From Heracleum sosnowskyi (lineage: Eukaryota > Streptophyta > Magnoliopsida > Apiales > Apiaceae), in the NCBI GenBank assembly GCA_030848705.1, contig CM061245.1, positions 72,713,564 through 72,777,563 on the forward strand: DNA of 64,000 nucleotides, given 5' to 3'. The number at the start of each line of letters is the position of its first letter. Position 1 is the stretch's first letter. The notes beneath the pieces were generated by a model. That model was given only the letters and a program-made list of their open reading frames with translations. It was not told where the DNA came from and made no database searches. The position numbers and the translations under genes were made by a program. Shown one piece after another: positions 46,753 to 59,655 of this stretch.

Positions 46753-46801
46753 GATTATTACTGTGATTGAATCGTAAAACTGTATATATTAAACAGCCTT
46801 G

Positions 46802-46813
46802 GCTCTGATACCA
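46802..46813 (-). other. Element C primer binding site
   Basis: Minus strand TGGTATCAGAGC, two bases inside the 5' LTR end. Confidence 0.9.
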
Positions 46814-46815
46814 AT

Positions 46816-47360
46816 TGTTAGGCCGAATACACAATATATAATCAAGTATGTATGAGAATAACAATCAAGAACACAGGTTTGTAAATCAACAAACTGAATT
46901 ATATTAAATAATTCTCTCTTAGTGATGTTAATGAATCACAAAGAGCTACTAGGTTACAAGAATAATATATTTAATGTTCGCGCTCCTTCTAGGGATAACC
47001 TATCTGTGTTTATATAGTACACAGCTACATACAATCCTTATCTAATTGATACTCCTATAAATTAGCTATACAATTATTATCAATTAAGGATTGCTTCAGT
47101 CTTCTGTCCAGTCTCCTTAGCTGTATCAATATATTCTGCTTCTTTCCATCTTCAGAATATATTGCTTCTAGAATCTTTATCTTTGCACCGACAGCTAAGT
47201 CAACTATCACCCTGTCAGACTTTATCAAACTCTGACCGGCTTCCATGTAAACTCTTCACCCAGTCAGACTTTATCAAACTCTGACTGGCTTCTATATAAA
47301 CTCTGATATGTACCTGGTACTTAAACACTGATGAACAAACGTTAGCAATTATATCTAACA
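46816..47360 (-). repeat. Element C 5' LTR
   Basis: 545 bp. Differs from 35301-35845 at AATATATTT versus AATACATTT and GTACCTGG versus GTACATGG. TATATAAA at 47016-47009 on the minus strand. Confidence 0.95.
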
Positions 47361-47770
47361 TTCTAACTTCAAGTGGCGCTCGCTCGCTTCACTTGGGGGG
47401 CACCAAGTTTCAATTTTATCAAATTCTTTCTAACTTCAAGTGACGCTCGCTCACTTCACTTGGGGGGCACCAAATTTTAATTTTATCAAAATTTTCTAAC
47501 TTCAAGTGACGCTCGCTCACTTCACTTGGGGGCACCAAATTTCAATTTTATCAAATTCATTTTAACTTCAAGTGACGCTCGCTCGCTTCACTTGGGGGCA
47601 CCAAATTTTAATTTTATCAAATTTTTTCTAACTTTAAGTGACGCTCAATCGCTTCACCTGGAGAGCATCAAATTTTAATTTTATCAAAAAATTTCTCACT
47701 TCAAGTGACGCTCGCTCACTTCACTTGGGGGCACCAAATTTCATTTCTCTCAAATATATCCAACTTCAGA
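47361..47770. repeat. Minisatellite array, last segment (about 7 units)
   Basis: Continues the array from the TSD of element C. Unit starts near 47363, 47430, 47497, 47563, 47629, 47696 and 47763, the last one degenerate. The array decays at about 47770. Confidence 0.9.
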
Positions 47771-50671
47771 AGACTCTTGATCACTTCACTTACAATCTTT
47801 CTCTCTTTCTACTCCCCCTACCCGCTTAAGCGGCTAGAGGGAGTGGGGGGCAATGATATGTACCTACATTTTCAGAGAACCGCCGACCCATCTTGGTTAC
47901 TGTCGCCCGTTGACCCTATCTCTAGTCGCCCGCTTCATCAATTAACAATCGCTCACCTCCCTCTTTAGAAGCCGCCAACTCCCGCACACTCAGCTGTTAC
48001 AAGGACATATATGTTTTTTTTAAAGATAGAAACTTTGACCCGTTACTCCCAGCCATTACATACATGACTAGAACAAAGCATAACCAATATTATGTTTAGC
48101 CGAAGACAGGTGGCAATAAAGTAAAAGAACAGACATCCTTTAAGAAAGCACATACCCAAAGGTACAACAACTCAACTATAGCAAGAAAAAAGCACAAAAA
48201 GTAAACAGTTGTAAGTAAGGCCATTCCTCTCACTGTAGCCATAGTGAGCGCCACTTACACTACAGGAGCAGGTTTCTGGCCTATAAATACACCCATCTTA
48301 TACATTTGTTAGGAAAAATTCACTCACACAAACACTACACACACTCACTCAGAAATCATATCTCGATATTTGTTGCATTTTCACATATTGTCCTACTTTG
48401 TTTACTGATTTTCACGCCGGAGGTGCTTGACGACCACCACCACCGGGCAAACATTGTTTTGTAGGTTCCTAACCACAAGTCAAACCACCACCGGAACAGT
48501 GTAACAATCGACGGAGCAAGTGCAGCACTTATCACTAATCAATACTTGCAAGGCGAGACAAAGTTGTAGGATGTTGAGGGCGATAAATTTGATCCGCTTG
48601 ATGGTGCAGAGGAGCTTGAGATAGCCAATCTTTCACTTGATGAGCCAGAAATGGAAGTTACGATGTTTCAAGATGATTAACTAAATGTCAACTTGAAATG
48701 GATTTTAGTTCTTTTGTTTTTTTGATGATAAAACTTATGGATTTGACTATTTGGTTTGATTTGCATGAAGTTTTTTTAATTCTAATAACTATTTATGACA
48801 TCTGAACAACATATATATAATTTTTAATTTTTTTAAAATATGCCGAGTCCCCCACACCCGTATCCCCATAGTTTAAAATTTTCCGAATTCACGTGTCCTC
48901 GCACGACGCACCCGTGTCCTTCTTCTTAGGCTAGTTTCATTATGAGATGAAACTTCCTCCGTTTTGGAGTAGACGTCATATTTATCACAAGGAATTTTAT
49001 TATAGACGGTCTGTATAATTTATGCAATTCTTAAGTTTCTTTCATTCCTTTTGCACTTGTAGTTTCAAAAATATTGTGGCCATGTGAAAACAATTGCCAT
49101 TTCAGCCTGTGCATCAGTGCATATATCCTCCTAAAGGAAACAAAATGAAACTCCACATGTGCAAGCATCAAATTGCTGCGAGGAAGCCACTAATAATGAC
49201 TTGTAAATATTGTTTAGCTCAGGCTTAAAGAGTTTGCTTTTGCTAGTAAAAGGACTTTACGTGTAGCGGTTTGTTGACTCCTTTTCTCCCTCCCTCACAC
49301 ACATATACATGGACTTGGATAATAACATCTATATTAAAACTGTTCCTCCATTTATACTCAAATCCGAGATACTAGAATTACATAAAAAATTGTGTGTACC
49401 AGCTAGCTAAAGTGCTCAAGAAGATCATTCATGAAAAACATAGCATATTTATGTATTTACATTTGTGCAGACCATGATATTAATGCCAGATTGATCCTTG
49501 ATCTTCATTATAGTTTATGGTTTATGTATCTTGGCTCTTATCAATGTAGCTTTCTTGCTTACTAGGACCTTCAATTTTTTGTGGTGGATATTTACATCTT
49601 ATCTATTTTGCTACCAAATACATTTAAATCTTTGCTCAAGTGGCATTTTGGAGGTGTGTTTGATTAGAGGAATCTTATTTGAATTAAACACTGTTGTTTA
49701 CATGTTAATAGGGCCAAGTGTTGTCTCCTTTAGAAACATTGCTTACACTTTTGTTTCGTACTAAGGGCAGTTTTTTCACAGCCATTCGTTCTGTGAGGCA
49801 CACATCAGATGGTGACTCAGCTGACTAGAGTACACATCAGCGGACGATCAGGCTAGAGTTCATATATGTGGTTTTGCAGCCTCTAAGATGCTGCTGACCT
49901 ACAATGAAAGGTAACAACCTGTGACCACTGCCCCACCTAAATCTTTTGTTAACTTGTTTTAACTTTGAATAGAAGGGAGAGGAGGTGGCCCAGAATGGGA
50001 TCACTTTTGGTAGTAAAAGATAGTCCGTTGGTGCGAAATCTTGGCTTCATTATCTGGAACATGACTAAATATTTCTACAATGTTGGTGCTGGCAAAATAT
50101 ATATATCATTCTTGCAACTTTTTAAATGGTCCCTTATAAAGCTCCCAGAAACAAATTTTCTTGAATCATGTGGCTTTTGTTCAAGTGAAATGTATTTTCT
50201 CCTAGTTTCACTCGAGTTTCGGTTTAGTTTAGCTTATAGTAAGCAAGCAATCTGGTTAACTTGGTCGTGTATTGTAAGAGTTGCCAGTTTCCATGAACAT
50301 ACTAATTCCTTACATTTGTGATTTGACCAATCTAGATCAATACTGGCTATTAATTTTTTGTTGTATCATTTTTCAGGAACATACCATTTACTTCTGTTTG
50401 GCTTACTGTATAAATACTTGTGACATAAATTTATTTTAACATAGCGTACAAATGACAGATAGAAACAATTTTGTTTCACAAGTTATTATCAATGGGGTCC
50501 GTTTGGATAGTACAATCTGCTAGCAGGTGGCTAGATGTTTGCTAACTTACAATCTATAGGGCATGACATAAAAAAAAGGTAATCAGAGGCCAGTAATGTT
50601 GAAAGAAGTGTAAAGATCAGAAAGAAGTCTAAACATCAGAAATTGGCCCAAATCTACTTCTATATATTAAA
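47771..50671. other. Intergenic region without intact gene
   Basis: No convincing ORF. 48507-48680 is a short frame with one internal TAG, ending LEIANLSLDEPEMEVTMFQDD-like acidic residues before TAA; it may be the tail of a degraded transposase or host gene, but I cannot name it. A CTATAAATAC TATA-like site lies at 48280-48290 before it. 49000-50650 shows only short chance frames. Confidence 0.4.
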
Positions 50672-50710
50672 CTAGCATAACAGCCCATGCATGTGTACAT
50701 GCACACAAGT
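50672..50710 (-). mobile_element. Helitron-type 3' terminus, minus orientation
   Basis: On the minus strand the sequence ends GGGCTGTTATGCTAG followed by T. It is preceded by a GCATGT/ACATGC stem with a 2-nt loop. This matches the Helitron 3' pattern (hairpin, about 10 nt, CTAG, target T), and is nearly the mirror of 58981-59010. Confidence 0.45.
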
Positions 50711-51472
50711 AAATTTGTCGCAATGAATACACCTAAATTTGGTTTATAAAGGTGAGTGCTGCGTAGCTGTAATTGGTCGAGGCCGACCTTAATATCGGGT
50801 GTAGTTCAAAGGGTTGTAGTACTAAGCTTGACAACAGTATAGTGCAAGTACTTTGAACCATAAACACACCAGAGTGACGCATTGCCTTGTAAAAAGATAT
50901 TAGGTTTAGTTCATTAGTAACCAGAAAGAAAGCAGGTTATAATTATATAGAAATGGGATGAGTTTTGTTTTTAGGGAAAAATTGTGCCATCTAATGTCAC
51001 TGCAGTTTTAATATCATTACAGTTTTAATGAAATCAATATCACTACAGTTTTTAGGGAAACAACATGATGCGTCCTGAGAAATGCTGACATCACTTTTGC
51101 TCCTTTCTATGCCTTGTGATTTATCTAGTGAGATCAGTGAACGCTTATATCCTTTTGTTCGGGGAAGCCCGTAAAATACTACATCGGTGAAACATATAAT
51201 AATATCCATCTTTTGTTGAAAACACAATCAAAAACCACGAACAACCTACAACTACAAGACACAAATTACTAAAGAGTAGTCTTGTATTCGTGTTTAAGCT
51301 CAGTTTAATTGAGCAACACTATACATGTAGTCAAAAACATATGTACTTAAACAGTTAACAGTTGTTCATTGTGAGTAGTAAGGACCTTAGCCGTCAAATG
51401 CAGTATCTCCATTGAACCACGAATGTAGCGGTATGCATGGCACCCTATTGGTTTTTGTTGAGGAACACTTAC

Positions 51473-51541
51473 CAACATAGGTGCCTGAATTACAGACTTA
51501 TAAAATGTGCTCCTGTTAGGAAATAGGTAATGACCAGACAC
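51473..51541 (-). pseudogene. 69-bp exon-like fragment (unidentified gene)
   Basis: Minus strand: acceptor GGTTGCAG| and donor TTG|GTAAGTG bracket 23 whole codons in phase 0, reading VSGHYLFPNRSTFYKSVIQA and ending PML. Splice sites are near consensus. The parent gene is not recognised. Confidence 0.4.
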
Positions 51542-52087
51542 CTGCAACCATTAGCATCAGAAGATAGTCATGTAGGGAACTGAATCTAGTTGTAAACATA
51601 ATAGGTTGTTGCTACATAATGACGTTACAGATTTCAAACAGATTCACATATGAGATTAATCTTTTAAAACCATTAATGTCATGCGTCATCTTTGTAGACA
51701 CAATTCCTAGGTTGGTTCATAAAAATTTGAATATTTTTTGGTGCCCTATGTTAGCAGTATATGGATTGCACTCAAAACAATATCATATCAGAAATTTGCA
51801 AAGTCTACATATAAAATTATAAAGATATAAAAAGTTTAAATTAAAAGTCACCTTTTCTAAATAGATAACAGATGTGCTTATATAATAAATCCAATAAAGA
51901 AATTGTTTATTTAAGTTGAAAAGACCAGGTTACCGTAGGATGTCTAATTTTATGAATGGTGATGTGGGACTTGAGCTTTATAAGTTTATAAACATTTACA
52001 CAGTTGAGATCCGTGCACATTGATATACTTTTTGTCTTGCTTCTTTCTAATTTTTTTTTGGGAAATAATTTTTCACTTTAGTGGTTG

Positions 52088-52289
52088 TTAATAGAAACCT
52101 GATACCATTGACGTGGATGGTTGGTGGACTGCAGCAAAGAGCACAATCCTACCACGCTCTCTGTCATAGGCTGGGCTCAAGCTACGACTCTTGCCTCGAT
52201 AGCAATGATGTCGCTCCCTACCACTATTCCTGTCAAGTCCATCCATATCCCAACTCCTACTTTGACTTCTCCTCTTGTAATCCCTCTCG
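52088..52289 (-). pseudogene. RS-domain exon fragment of an SR-like splicing factor
   Basis: Minus strand, after an ATTATTTAG acceptor-like site, is open for 67 codons: ERDYKRRSQSRSWDMDGLDR, then RGKSRSLSPAYDRERGR. Alternating Arg/Ser with DRERGR is typical of the C-terminal RS region of plant SR or U2AF-like splicing factors. No RNA-binding domain lies nearby, so this is a fragment, probably captured by the surrounding Helitron-like element. The end of the frame leaves the RS composition and may be non-coding. Confidence 0.4.
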
Positions 52290-52299
52290 CTAAATAATG

Positions 52300-55200
52300 A
52301 TCCCAGTGCCTAGAATAAAGTTCAAAGAGTAACAAAACAAATCATCAATTTAGAGCTGACTACTACATTTGCATAAAAGTTACACACACAAAGCGACATA
52401 GTTGAAGGAGTCTAAACTGAATCCATGTATTCATAAGATGAAACAGGTCTGGTCTATAACTGTGTTTGATTATTCGTAGACGCATATACGTAAAATGTGC
52501 TTACATAAATATTGTAAGTATATACAATGATAGGGATTGTTTGGTTTTCTTGTTTGTGTCACACATAAATGTAAATGTAAGAAATAGCTGGGGCCTCGTT
52601 AGGACGGGTACATCTAGTTTAGTTGAGGTGAAATAGTTCGAAATTCATTTCTTTAATGGTTTCACAATATATATGATTTTGTATTCTTTTTTGTTCTCAC
52701 AATGTAAAAGTATCTCAATCCAATTGCCGATTGAAGTCAGCTATCTTCGGTGATTGAATCAGACAGTAAAATGAGGTTATATGAGTAATTTCACACGCAA
52801 TTTTCTGGGACGTTTTGCCCTTGTGTTCTAGTTTAATTTATGGTAAAGCGTATAAGCCCATACAATGCACGGGCCTCTACATTAACGCATATATCAACTC
52901 TACATTTTGCTGCTGAACATGTTACACAAGCACACATATATTTGGCAGCATGTTCAGCTTATCACATCTAACATATATCCTGAGTCTTTGTATTAAAAAT
53001 GCAGCGAGTAAAATTTCCAAGAAAGTTTAAATAAAACCTTAAGTTTTTTTAAGTTAAGTCTAAGTCCTGAATATGCATATGCTGCTCCAGTTTTAGACAA
53101 CTTAACTACCTTTGGAACATTTGCGAATATATCAAGGCTATCTGTCCTTTGCACGACATGGCCTCATTGATCGAATAACATTGGACATGCAATTTAGTAA
53201 CTTACAATTCTGGATTCTCAAGTAGTTGATGCATTGAGGATTTGCCTTCACATCTTCCCTACAAGGATCATACAAAGCATGCTGAAAAAATCTGACACGT
53301 ACAAAAGTTTATAGAAAATTTGTAGATATATACAAAAGAATCAGAAAGAATATACAATTGAAGTTCTGAAATCATAATTTCAGATTTTTAGTCATTGTTA
53401 AGACATAATGAAAACTAATCTGAAGAAGGAAATTTTAAATTATGATCATAATGAGACATCGTTCTGCTTTTCTGCAGGCCCAATGCTAGCCATCCCACTT
53501 TACTTGCAAAGTTGAAGTAGCATAGAGATTCGCTTAAGTAAGACTCATCCAAGCAGATTTGTACCAACATAAATCCGTTGAATCTCCACTTACAAATATA
53601 ATCATCTCTTAAAGAGGAATATGATAAAGAAGTTCTTTTTACAAAACTTGAACTCCAGAAAATGGGAAAGATATCTAGAGTCCTAAAGCAAGTTAGTGAG
53701 TTTGGAATATTCATGCAAAATCAAGCTTTCAAAAATCAAAGAATATAAGAATTAAATAAGACCGGTGTTAGCAATTTTACCAAGAGGCAACATGAGGACT
53801 CTTTGTTGCCAGAACAAAAATAACATCCCATGTGTAGGAAGAGACCAACTCTTATTTTGTGTTTCCATCAGGCTTTCTCAATTGACTTTAGCTAATTACT
53901 CATTCATTCCCTGCAAAACTATCATCCAGAGCTTGCTTCTGGTGCATTCCTTTTTCAATAATTTGTTTGGAAATCTAGACATATTGAATCTTTTATTCAC
54001 AAAGAAGAACACAGAGCATATTCCTTAAAATTATATTATAATACAATGCAACCATTTATAGATATATTGCAATGAAAACATATAAGAAATAGTACTTATA
54101 ACTAAAAATTAGATAATGATTCTTAGCTTTTCTCGGATAGTAGACACATTTGAGGTTCCAAGTGTGGGACAATCATGCAGGGTCAATTCTATGTATTTAA
54201 GAACTTACACTTCCAAGTAGTCATATTTGTGCAGGATCATTCGTATGTATATTGTATAGAACATCCATGAGAGAAGCCAGTACACTAACAATGAAGAATT
54301 TGGTCAAATTTCAAATTTCGGCAAGTCATGGACCTGTAGATTAAATCATATGAATGTTACCATACAAGTAATACATAATAGCATCATAACATCAAAATAT
54401 ACTATAATAAGAATCAAAGTAGGGATATTTGCTTAGATTTTTTACTTGAATTTAATTCTGCAAATCAGATTTAGTGACGACTATTTGGATCTTAAGGTAC
54501 CCTGAGCAACTCGATAACACAAACATATATGATTAAAATTAAGCATAGAAAATTAAAACAAATATTGAATCCAAAAATAGTGTTGCTAAATTAGTACATA
54601 AAATTGTGTTACGATCTTAAATTAGCATACACCCCATCAAACATTAGAATTAGAGCTGAATTTCTACTTGGTTAAAGCTTTCTCTATTAGAAGAACACGA
54701 AAAATCTAAATTTCACAGGACACTTGTGAGAAAAAAAATAATTGTTGTTTGATTTAATACTTGCCAAAGTCTTCCTCTATTATCAGAACACAAAAGACTT
54801 GAGTCATACTATTGAAGTCTAAATAAGGGTATACATAGTTCTTGAAAAAGGCTTAAAAATTATACTAATAAAGTCCAACTAAGAATATATCAAAAGCAAT
54901 CATCTTCACTCCTTCCCACACTATATGTAAAATTAATCTAAAATTGCCTAATAAATTAGCTGACCAATCAGAATCAGAGTTGCGATTTATGAAGAACTTT
55001 GCACAAAAGAAGTAACATTATATCGTGTTATCATGTCACCAAGATAAAAGTGCCAAATAAATTAGCTATCCTAATCAACATGAGGATTGTGGCACTAAGG
55101 GTGTGCATGAAGAGATATTGCACGAAAGAAGAAGTGACATTATATAATGTGTTAACTACAAAGGCTATAAGCTCAATCTCTGGCAGAAAATATCCAGTAT

Positions 55201-55540
55201 AGCACGAGTTTAAACTTTAACCTGGTCGTGTCTAATCATCAGATACACATTAGTAACTAAAAATTGTATTTTTAGCAACATTAAGGTTTTCTAAAAACAT
55301 TAGCAGACTGTAAGCCAGGAAAGCGTTACACAAAGTCTACACAACAATATATCGAACTTATAAATTCAAAATAAAATTCAAAACTAATGAAACAATTAAC
55401 CCAAGATACTTTAACAACTAATGAAAGAACATATATCACAATTAGGGGAAATCTAACATACCAATCACAAGTCGCAAAACAATAAAAAAAATATTGTTTT
55501 GATCATATTTGATATGAGCCAGTAGAATTACGAACCTTAA
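52300..55540. other. Non-coding stretch within the Helitron-like region
   Basis: Only short frames (for example 53415-53714 minus, 99 codons, no known domain). Nothing supportable. Confidence 0.3.
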
Positions 55541-55602
55541 ACCTACGTCAAATTTATCAAATACGGAGGTCGGTATCTGCTCAGCTTCTTCATCCGATGA
55601 GA

Positions 55603-58600
55603 CTGTGAATAGATAGCAGATGATTGTGCAATGCGCCACAATGGTAATGTTGTTAATTTACGAATAATAAGCTTAAAAATGTAATTTTACAACCAATTTT
55701 TTTGGCAACTTTTGCTCTCATAGCACACCTTGATCTTGTGTATGATGAGGCAGAAAGGAAAACAAAACACAAATAACACGAGGAATAATCATTCATAATT
55801 GCTCACGCCTAGTTATACATTTTTTATTTGTAAATCACCTATCCAACAAAAAATTACACACTAGCACTCATGTAAACTTTACAAACATATGCCCAGACCA
55901 CACTATCAAATAGCAAAGGGAGCTAAATAAAATGAACAAAAAAAAATAACATAACGCAGTCACGCACCAATCAATACCCAAAAAGAAGTGGACATTTAAA
56001 TTTAGAACATGGCCTCCAGAATGACTGAGACGGGCCTAGCCACCTCCTATTTAATTTGGAAATATTAATCCTAAGGTCTGGGCCAGGAAGAGGGGCGAGA
56101 TAAGCAAACTTTACCTCTACTCCTAATGAGCCGCCAACATCCGGAGCTTTTGAGATTGTAATGAAGTTGCGTTTGTCAAATATTAAATATATTGGTATTA
56201 GTTATGGCTAGTTAAATGTCCGATGGTAGTTCGAGTTGCAGTCCTAAACACAGAGTGTTATGAGAAATAACAAATGGTCAGTATTATATATTTTGAGTTC
56301 ATGCCCACCATGTTTAAGAAAACCCTGAAACCATCAAAATAAATGTTAGCAAATAGGCATTACAAAAACTACATTTTTTTAATAGACTGATATCAGTCAC
56401 TCCACAGAAAGTGAGAGTTATTAATAAATTCCAAGACCAGGATAATTGTAGCCTAACATACTAACAGAAAATTACAGTAGCCCTCTAACTTAAATTTAAA
56501 AACTCAACTAATGATAGGCATCACCCAACGACTAACATGGACAACGACGAGAACAAAACAGCAGAAGCGATGAATTTGGGTATATACTGAAGGTCATCTC
56601 TGGGCATATGTGCGGACAACGATGAATTTGGGGATGAAATTGTGTAGCGGACGCACTATAACCAAATAGGTAATATTTGTTATAATGGCATTCTTGTTAT
56701 TTCCTCTGAAATAAGGGTGAATCGGTCCTTTAACAGCTAATATTTTGGCACTTTTTGCCCTTCTATCCACGTGTAATATATAGTAATAGATGGTGTCTAG
56801 GGGTAAATTGAGCCATTTTAATGCCTGTGAAATTACGCTTTTACCCCTATTTGTTAAAAAAATTCAAAATTGCCATCCCTCTATTATTTATGTTAAAAGA
56901 AGATGAATATGAGTTGCCTTTAAGAATCGAAGGCCTGACTTCCTCTTAGAAAGTTCAAATCATAACCATTGTGCTACATTGCTTTGTTGAGTTTGTTTTA
57001 AAAATCTTATTAGATAAACCTCATATTCTCTTATTATCCTATATTCTCTTTTTTAGTTTAATTTCTGAGTAAGATAATTTTTAGTTGATATTATGTATAA
57101 AATTAAAATCTTAATTATACATTAATGTAATTGAATTTGGATAAAAAATATAGATTTATTAATGTACATATTTATATAGAAATTAGATTATTGAAATAAT
57201 AAAATAGAAATAAGATTTAAAACAAGACTATATTCCATTTATAAAATAAACATAAGGTATGATTGCATCACATTTGTTTGGATATGTGAGTAAACTACAT
57301 ATTTTTTTATCAACCAACCATTTACACTTTCAGCGATTTAAATACATAATTGGTCTAAGAAAGATAAATATTAATACGTAATGTTAGATGAAAATAGATA
57401 TGTTTTTTTATCAAAAATATTATAAAATTCCAGTAATTATTTTTAATGACCAATCAAATTATTACTCGACTATAAAGTATGATAATACGGATTTTATGTA
57501 AAACTGATGTATTATGTTATATAGTTGATATATTATGTCATAAAATTTAGTTTGATAAATTAAATTCTAAATATATGAATAATCACTGAATTTTCAAAAA
57601 TTATCACATATACAATAATTTTTAATGATATTATTAGTATTAAAAATAGTAGATTTCTTAATATATATTATTGTTAATTTAGAGATTATTAATGTGTACT
57701 ATGAAACTATTGAACAATATTAAGTTTACAAGATTTTTTAAAAGAGCATTCAAAATAATTGAATTTGAGTTAAAAATTAATTTTTAAAATTTAGACTTAC
57801 AATAATATTTAATGATTGCATTATAACATATACTTAGATTAATGTAAGTTATTACTATCGTCTAATAATACGATATTACACAACAACCCAACAAGGAGAA
57901 AGCCGACTAAATTCGATTGCATGTGCACATTGAACTTTATGATACTCAAGAAGAGCTGTGTGTATTAGTTCTATACCTCTTTGAATTGAATATAATAAGA
58001 AACATGTTCATGTATGTCATTGGTTCATTGCATAACATCGAAGCAAATAAATTTCTCTTACCCACGTGCTAATTTTTGAAGGATGAAACTCGTGATATTG
58101 TCCTCCAATATATTATTTTAACGCTTTGGGGAGAGCATGTTGCGAAGTTTCAAGTAACGTAACAAATCTACCTATTTTGAAATCAAATTATATTATTATT
58201 TCTTTTGCTTGGATATTAATAATCTTTACATGATTCATGTACTAATAATAATATTTTTGTAATTATTTCAGTGTATTAATATATGAGACACAGAAATACG
58301 CTATTAACTTGAACTTTTAGGTTATACTACATTAACGTTTATTCATCCTTAATTATGAAATGATACTTGCAGTTGAGCAAGCAAAGGGTTGTGTAGCCAC
58401 TATAACAACAATTTTACGGAAATAACAAGGCAAACACAAGAACGCGGGTGACGTGAAAGAAGGTGTTTCGTGATATAGCAAGCTCTTACATTTTGAAAAT
58501 TTTAGTTTTATTCTACTTTAACATTTAAAAAAAAATTAGTCGCATTCAAATTTTGTTCTATTTTTATAGTTTCTCTTTCGTTTATATTGTAATGTTTGGG

Positions 58601-58980
58601 ACAACTAATAATTATTTTGTTCAACTATATTGTCATGACTCTCACTACCACAAATAAAGGGACAACATAAGCACAAAAGAATCATAAACATCATAAGCTT
58701 CCCTTGCTGAGAAATAAAAAAACATCTTCTATAAAAGTTGTTTTAGATAACTTAAATATATGTTTATTCTTTTGAACTCGCAAAATCTCGATATGGGTAT
58801 ATTTGTGATTCACAAAATGTACATTATATAGTTTCATGATGTGAATATTACCTTCTTTCAACAAGATTCGTCAATCATGATATACTCAAATAACTATTTT
58901 TACGCACCGCTTATCCATCGCAAATAAATCAAGTTCAAGCATATTTTTGACAACAAAACGTTAATAGTTTATTTATCCAG
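55603..58980. other. AT-rich non-coding stretch
   Basis: No ORF of note. Very AT-rich from about 56850, with no repeat unit seen. Confidence 0.4.
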
Positions 58981-59010
58981 GCTCGTGCCTTGCACGGGCT
59001 GTTACACTAG
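58981..59010 (+). mobile_element. Helitron 3' terminus
   Basis: Stem GCTCGTGC/GCACGGGC with loop CTT, then TGTTACA and terminal CTAG followed by T: the standard 3' end of plant Helitrons. Confidence 0.6.
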
Positions 59011-59655
59011 TTTGTTTGTAATTATAAGTCTACTTTACACAAACAAATTAATTGGCCAGGATGTAAATTGGCCTAGATCTGTGTCATTTCAAAAGGGAAT
59101 TGTCACCTGCTACAAATTGATTTATTGGTTATCACAAGTGTTTTTGCAAGTTGGTTAAGATAAGTTAACTTGTTAAAAGATTAATAAATATCTGCATTAT
59201 TGTAGAGATATTTTGTGTACTTTATTCCAAAACAGGGTGGCAGTGCTCTAAAACTTATCTTCCTTGTGTGTGAAATATCTGAGTATATTAAGTGATTTCA
59301 TATGTTGATAACTCATGTCAGCATATTTGATCAGCAACCAACCGTTTCATATATGTTCTTTTCTTATCATATCCATTGCACATGCAAAAAAAAAATCGAG
59401 TTTTTTCTTCTTCAAATTATGTCCGGAAAATTATACTAAAAGATTGGACCAAGGCTCTAATTTTAGTCCAATCGGTTGAATCCTGCCAGAAAAACTTTGT
59501 ATATGTAGATATTTTGGTACACCTTACAATGTAAAATTATAGATCTTATTTCACACTTGCACAAAATGATGAGGCTGAACAAAACAACACTAGAGAATTA
59601 TGAATAAAAATATGATGTGATTCTCTCTTCTCTCTCCTCGCCTTTCCCCTCTTCC
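59011..59655. other. Leader upstream of the LINE ORF
   Basis: No ORF. CT-rich just before the ATG (TTCTCTCTTCTCTCTCC at 59621-59637), as in many transcript leaders. Confidence 0.4.

Larger units (their letters stand above)
35301..47360 (-). mobile_element. Element C: Ty1/copia Sirevirus-type LTR retrotransposon
   Basis: 545-bp LTRs at 35301-35845 and 46816-47360 differ at only two positions that I can find. TSD TTCTA at 35296-35300 and 47361-47365. The primer site is on the minus strand at 46813-46802 and the polypurine tract at 35858-35846. The minus-strand order is gag, pol, ORF3. Each of the three genes carries one or two small lesions. It inserted into the minisatellite array at a unit junction. 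Confidence 0.96.
50672..59010. mobile_element. Helitron-derived region, non-autonomous (extent inferred)
   Basis: Bounded by two outward-facing Helitron-type 3' ends. No Rep/helicase sequence is seen. Exon-like scraps on the minus strand (51473-51541, 52088-52289, and a weak one at 55547-55602 between TTCACAG and GAC|GTAGGT) fit the known habit of Helitrons of picking up gene pieces. 56800-58970 is very AT-rich with nothing recognisable. It may be one rearranged element or two elements in opposite orientation; I did not find a clear TC 5' end. Confidence 0.35.

Noticed and set aside
50755..50830. Possible tRNA-like segment (GGTCGAGGCC...GTTCAAAGG)
   Set aside because: Arms do not pair as a cloverleaf and the B-box match is poor.
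52850..52900. GCCC...GCACGGGC hairpin as a further Helitron end
   Set aside because: Stem is imperfect and no CTRR terminus follows at the right distance on either strand.
53415..53714. 99-codon minus-strand ORF
   Set aside because: No domain, splice context or codon pattern distinguishing it from chance in this AT-rich stretch.
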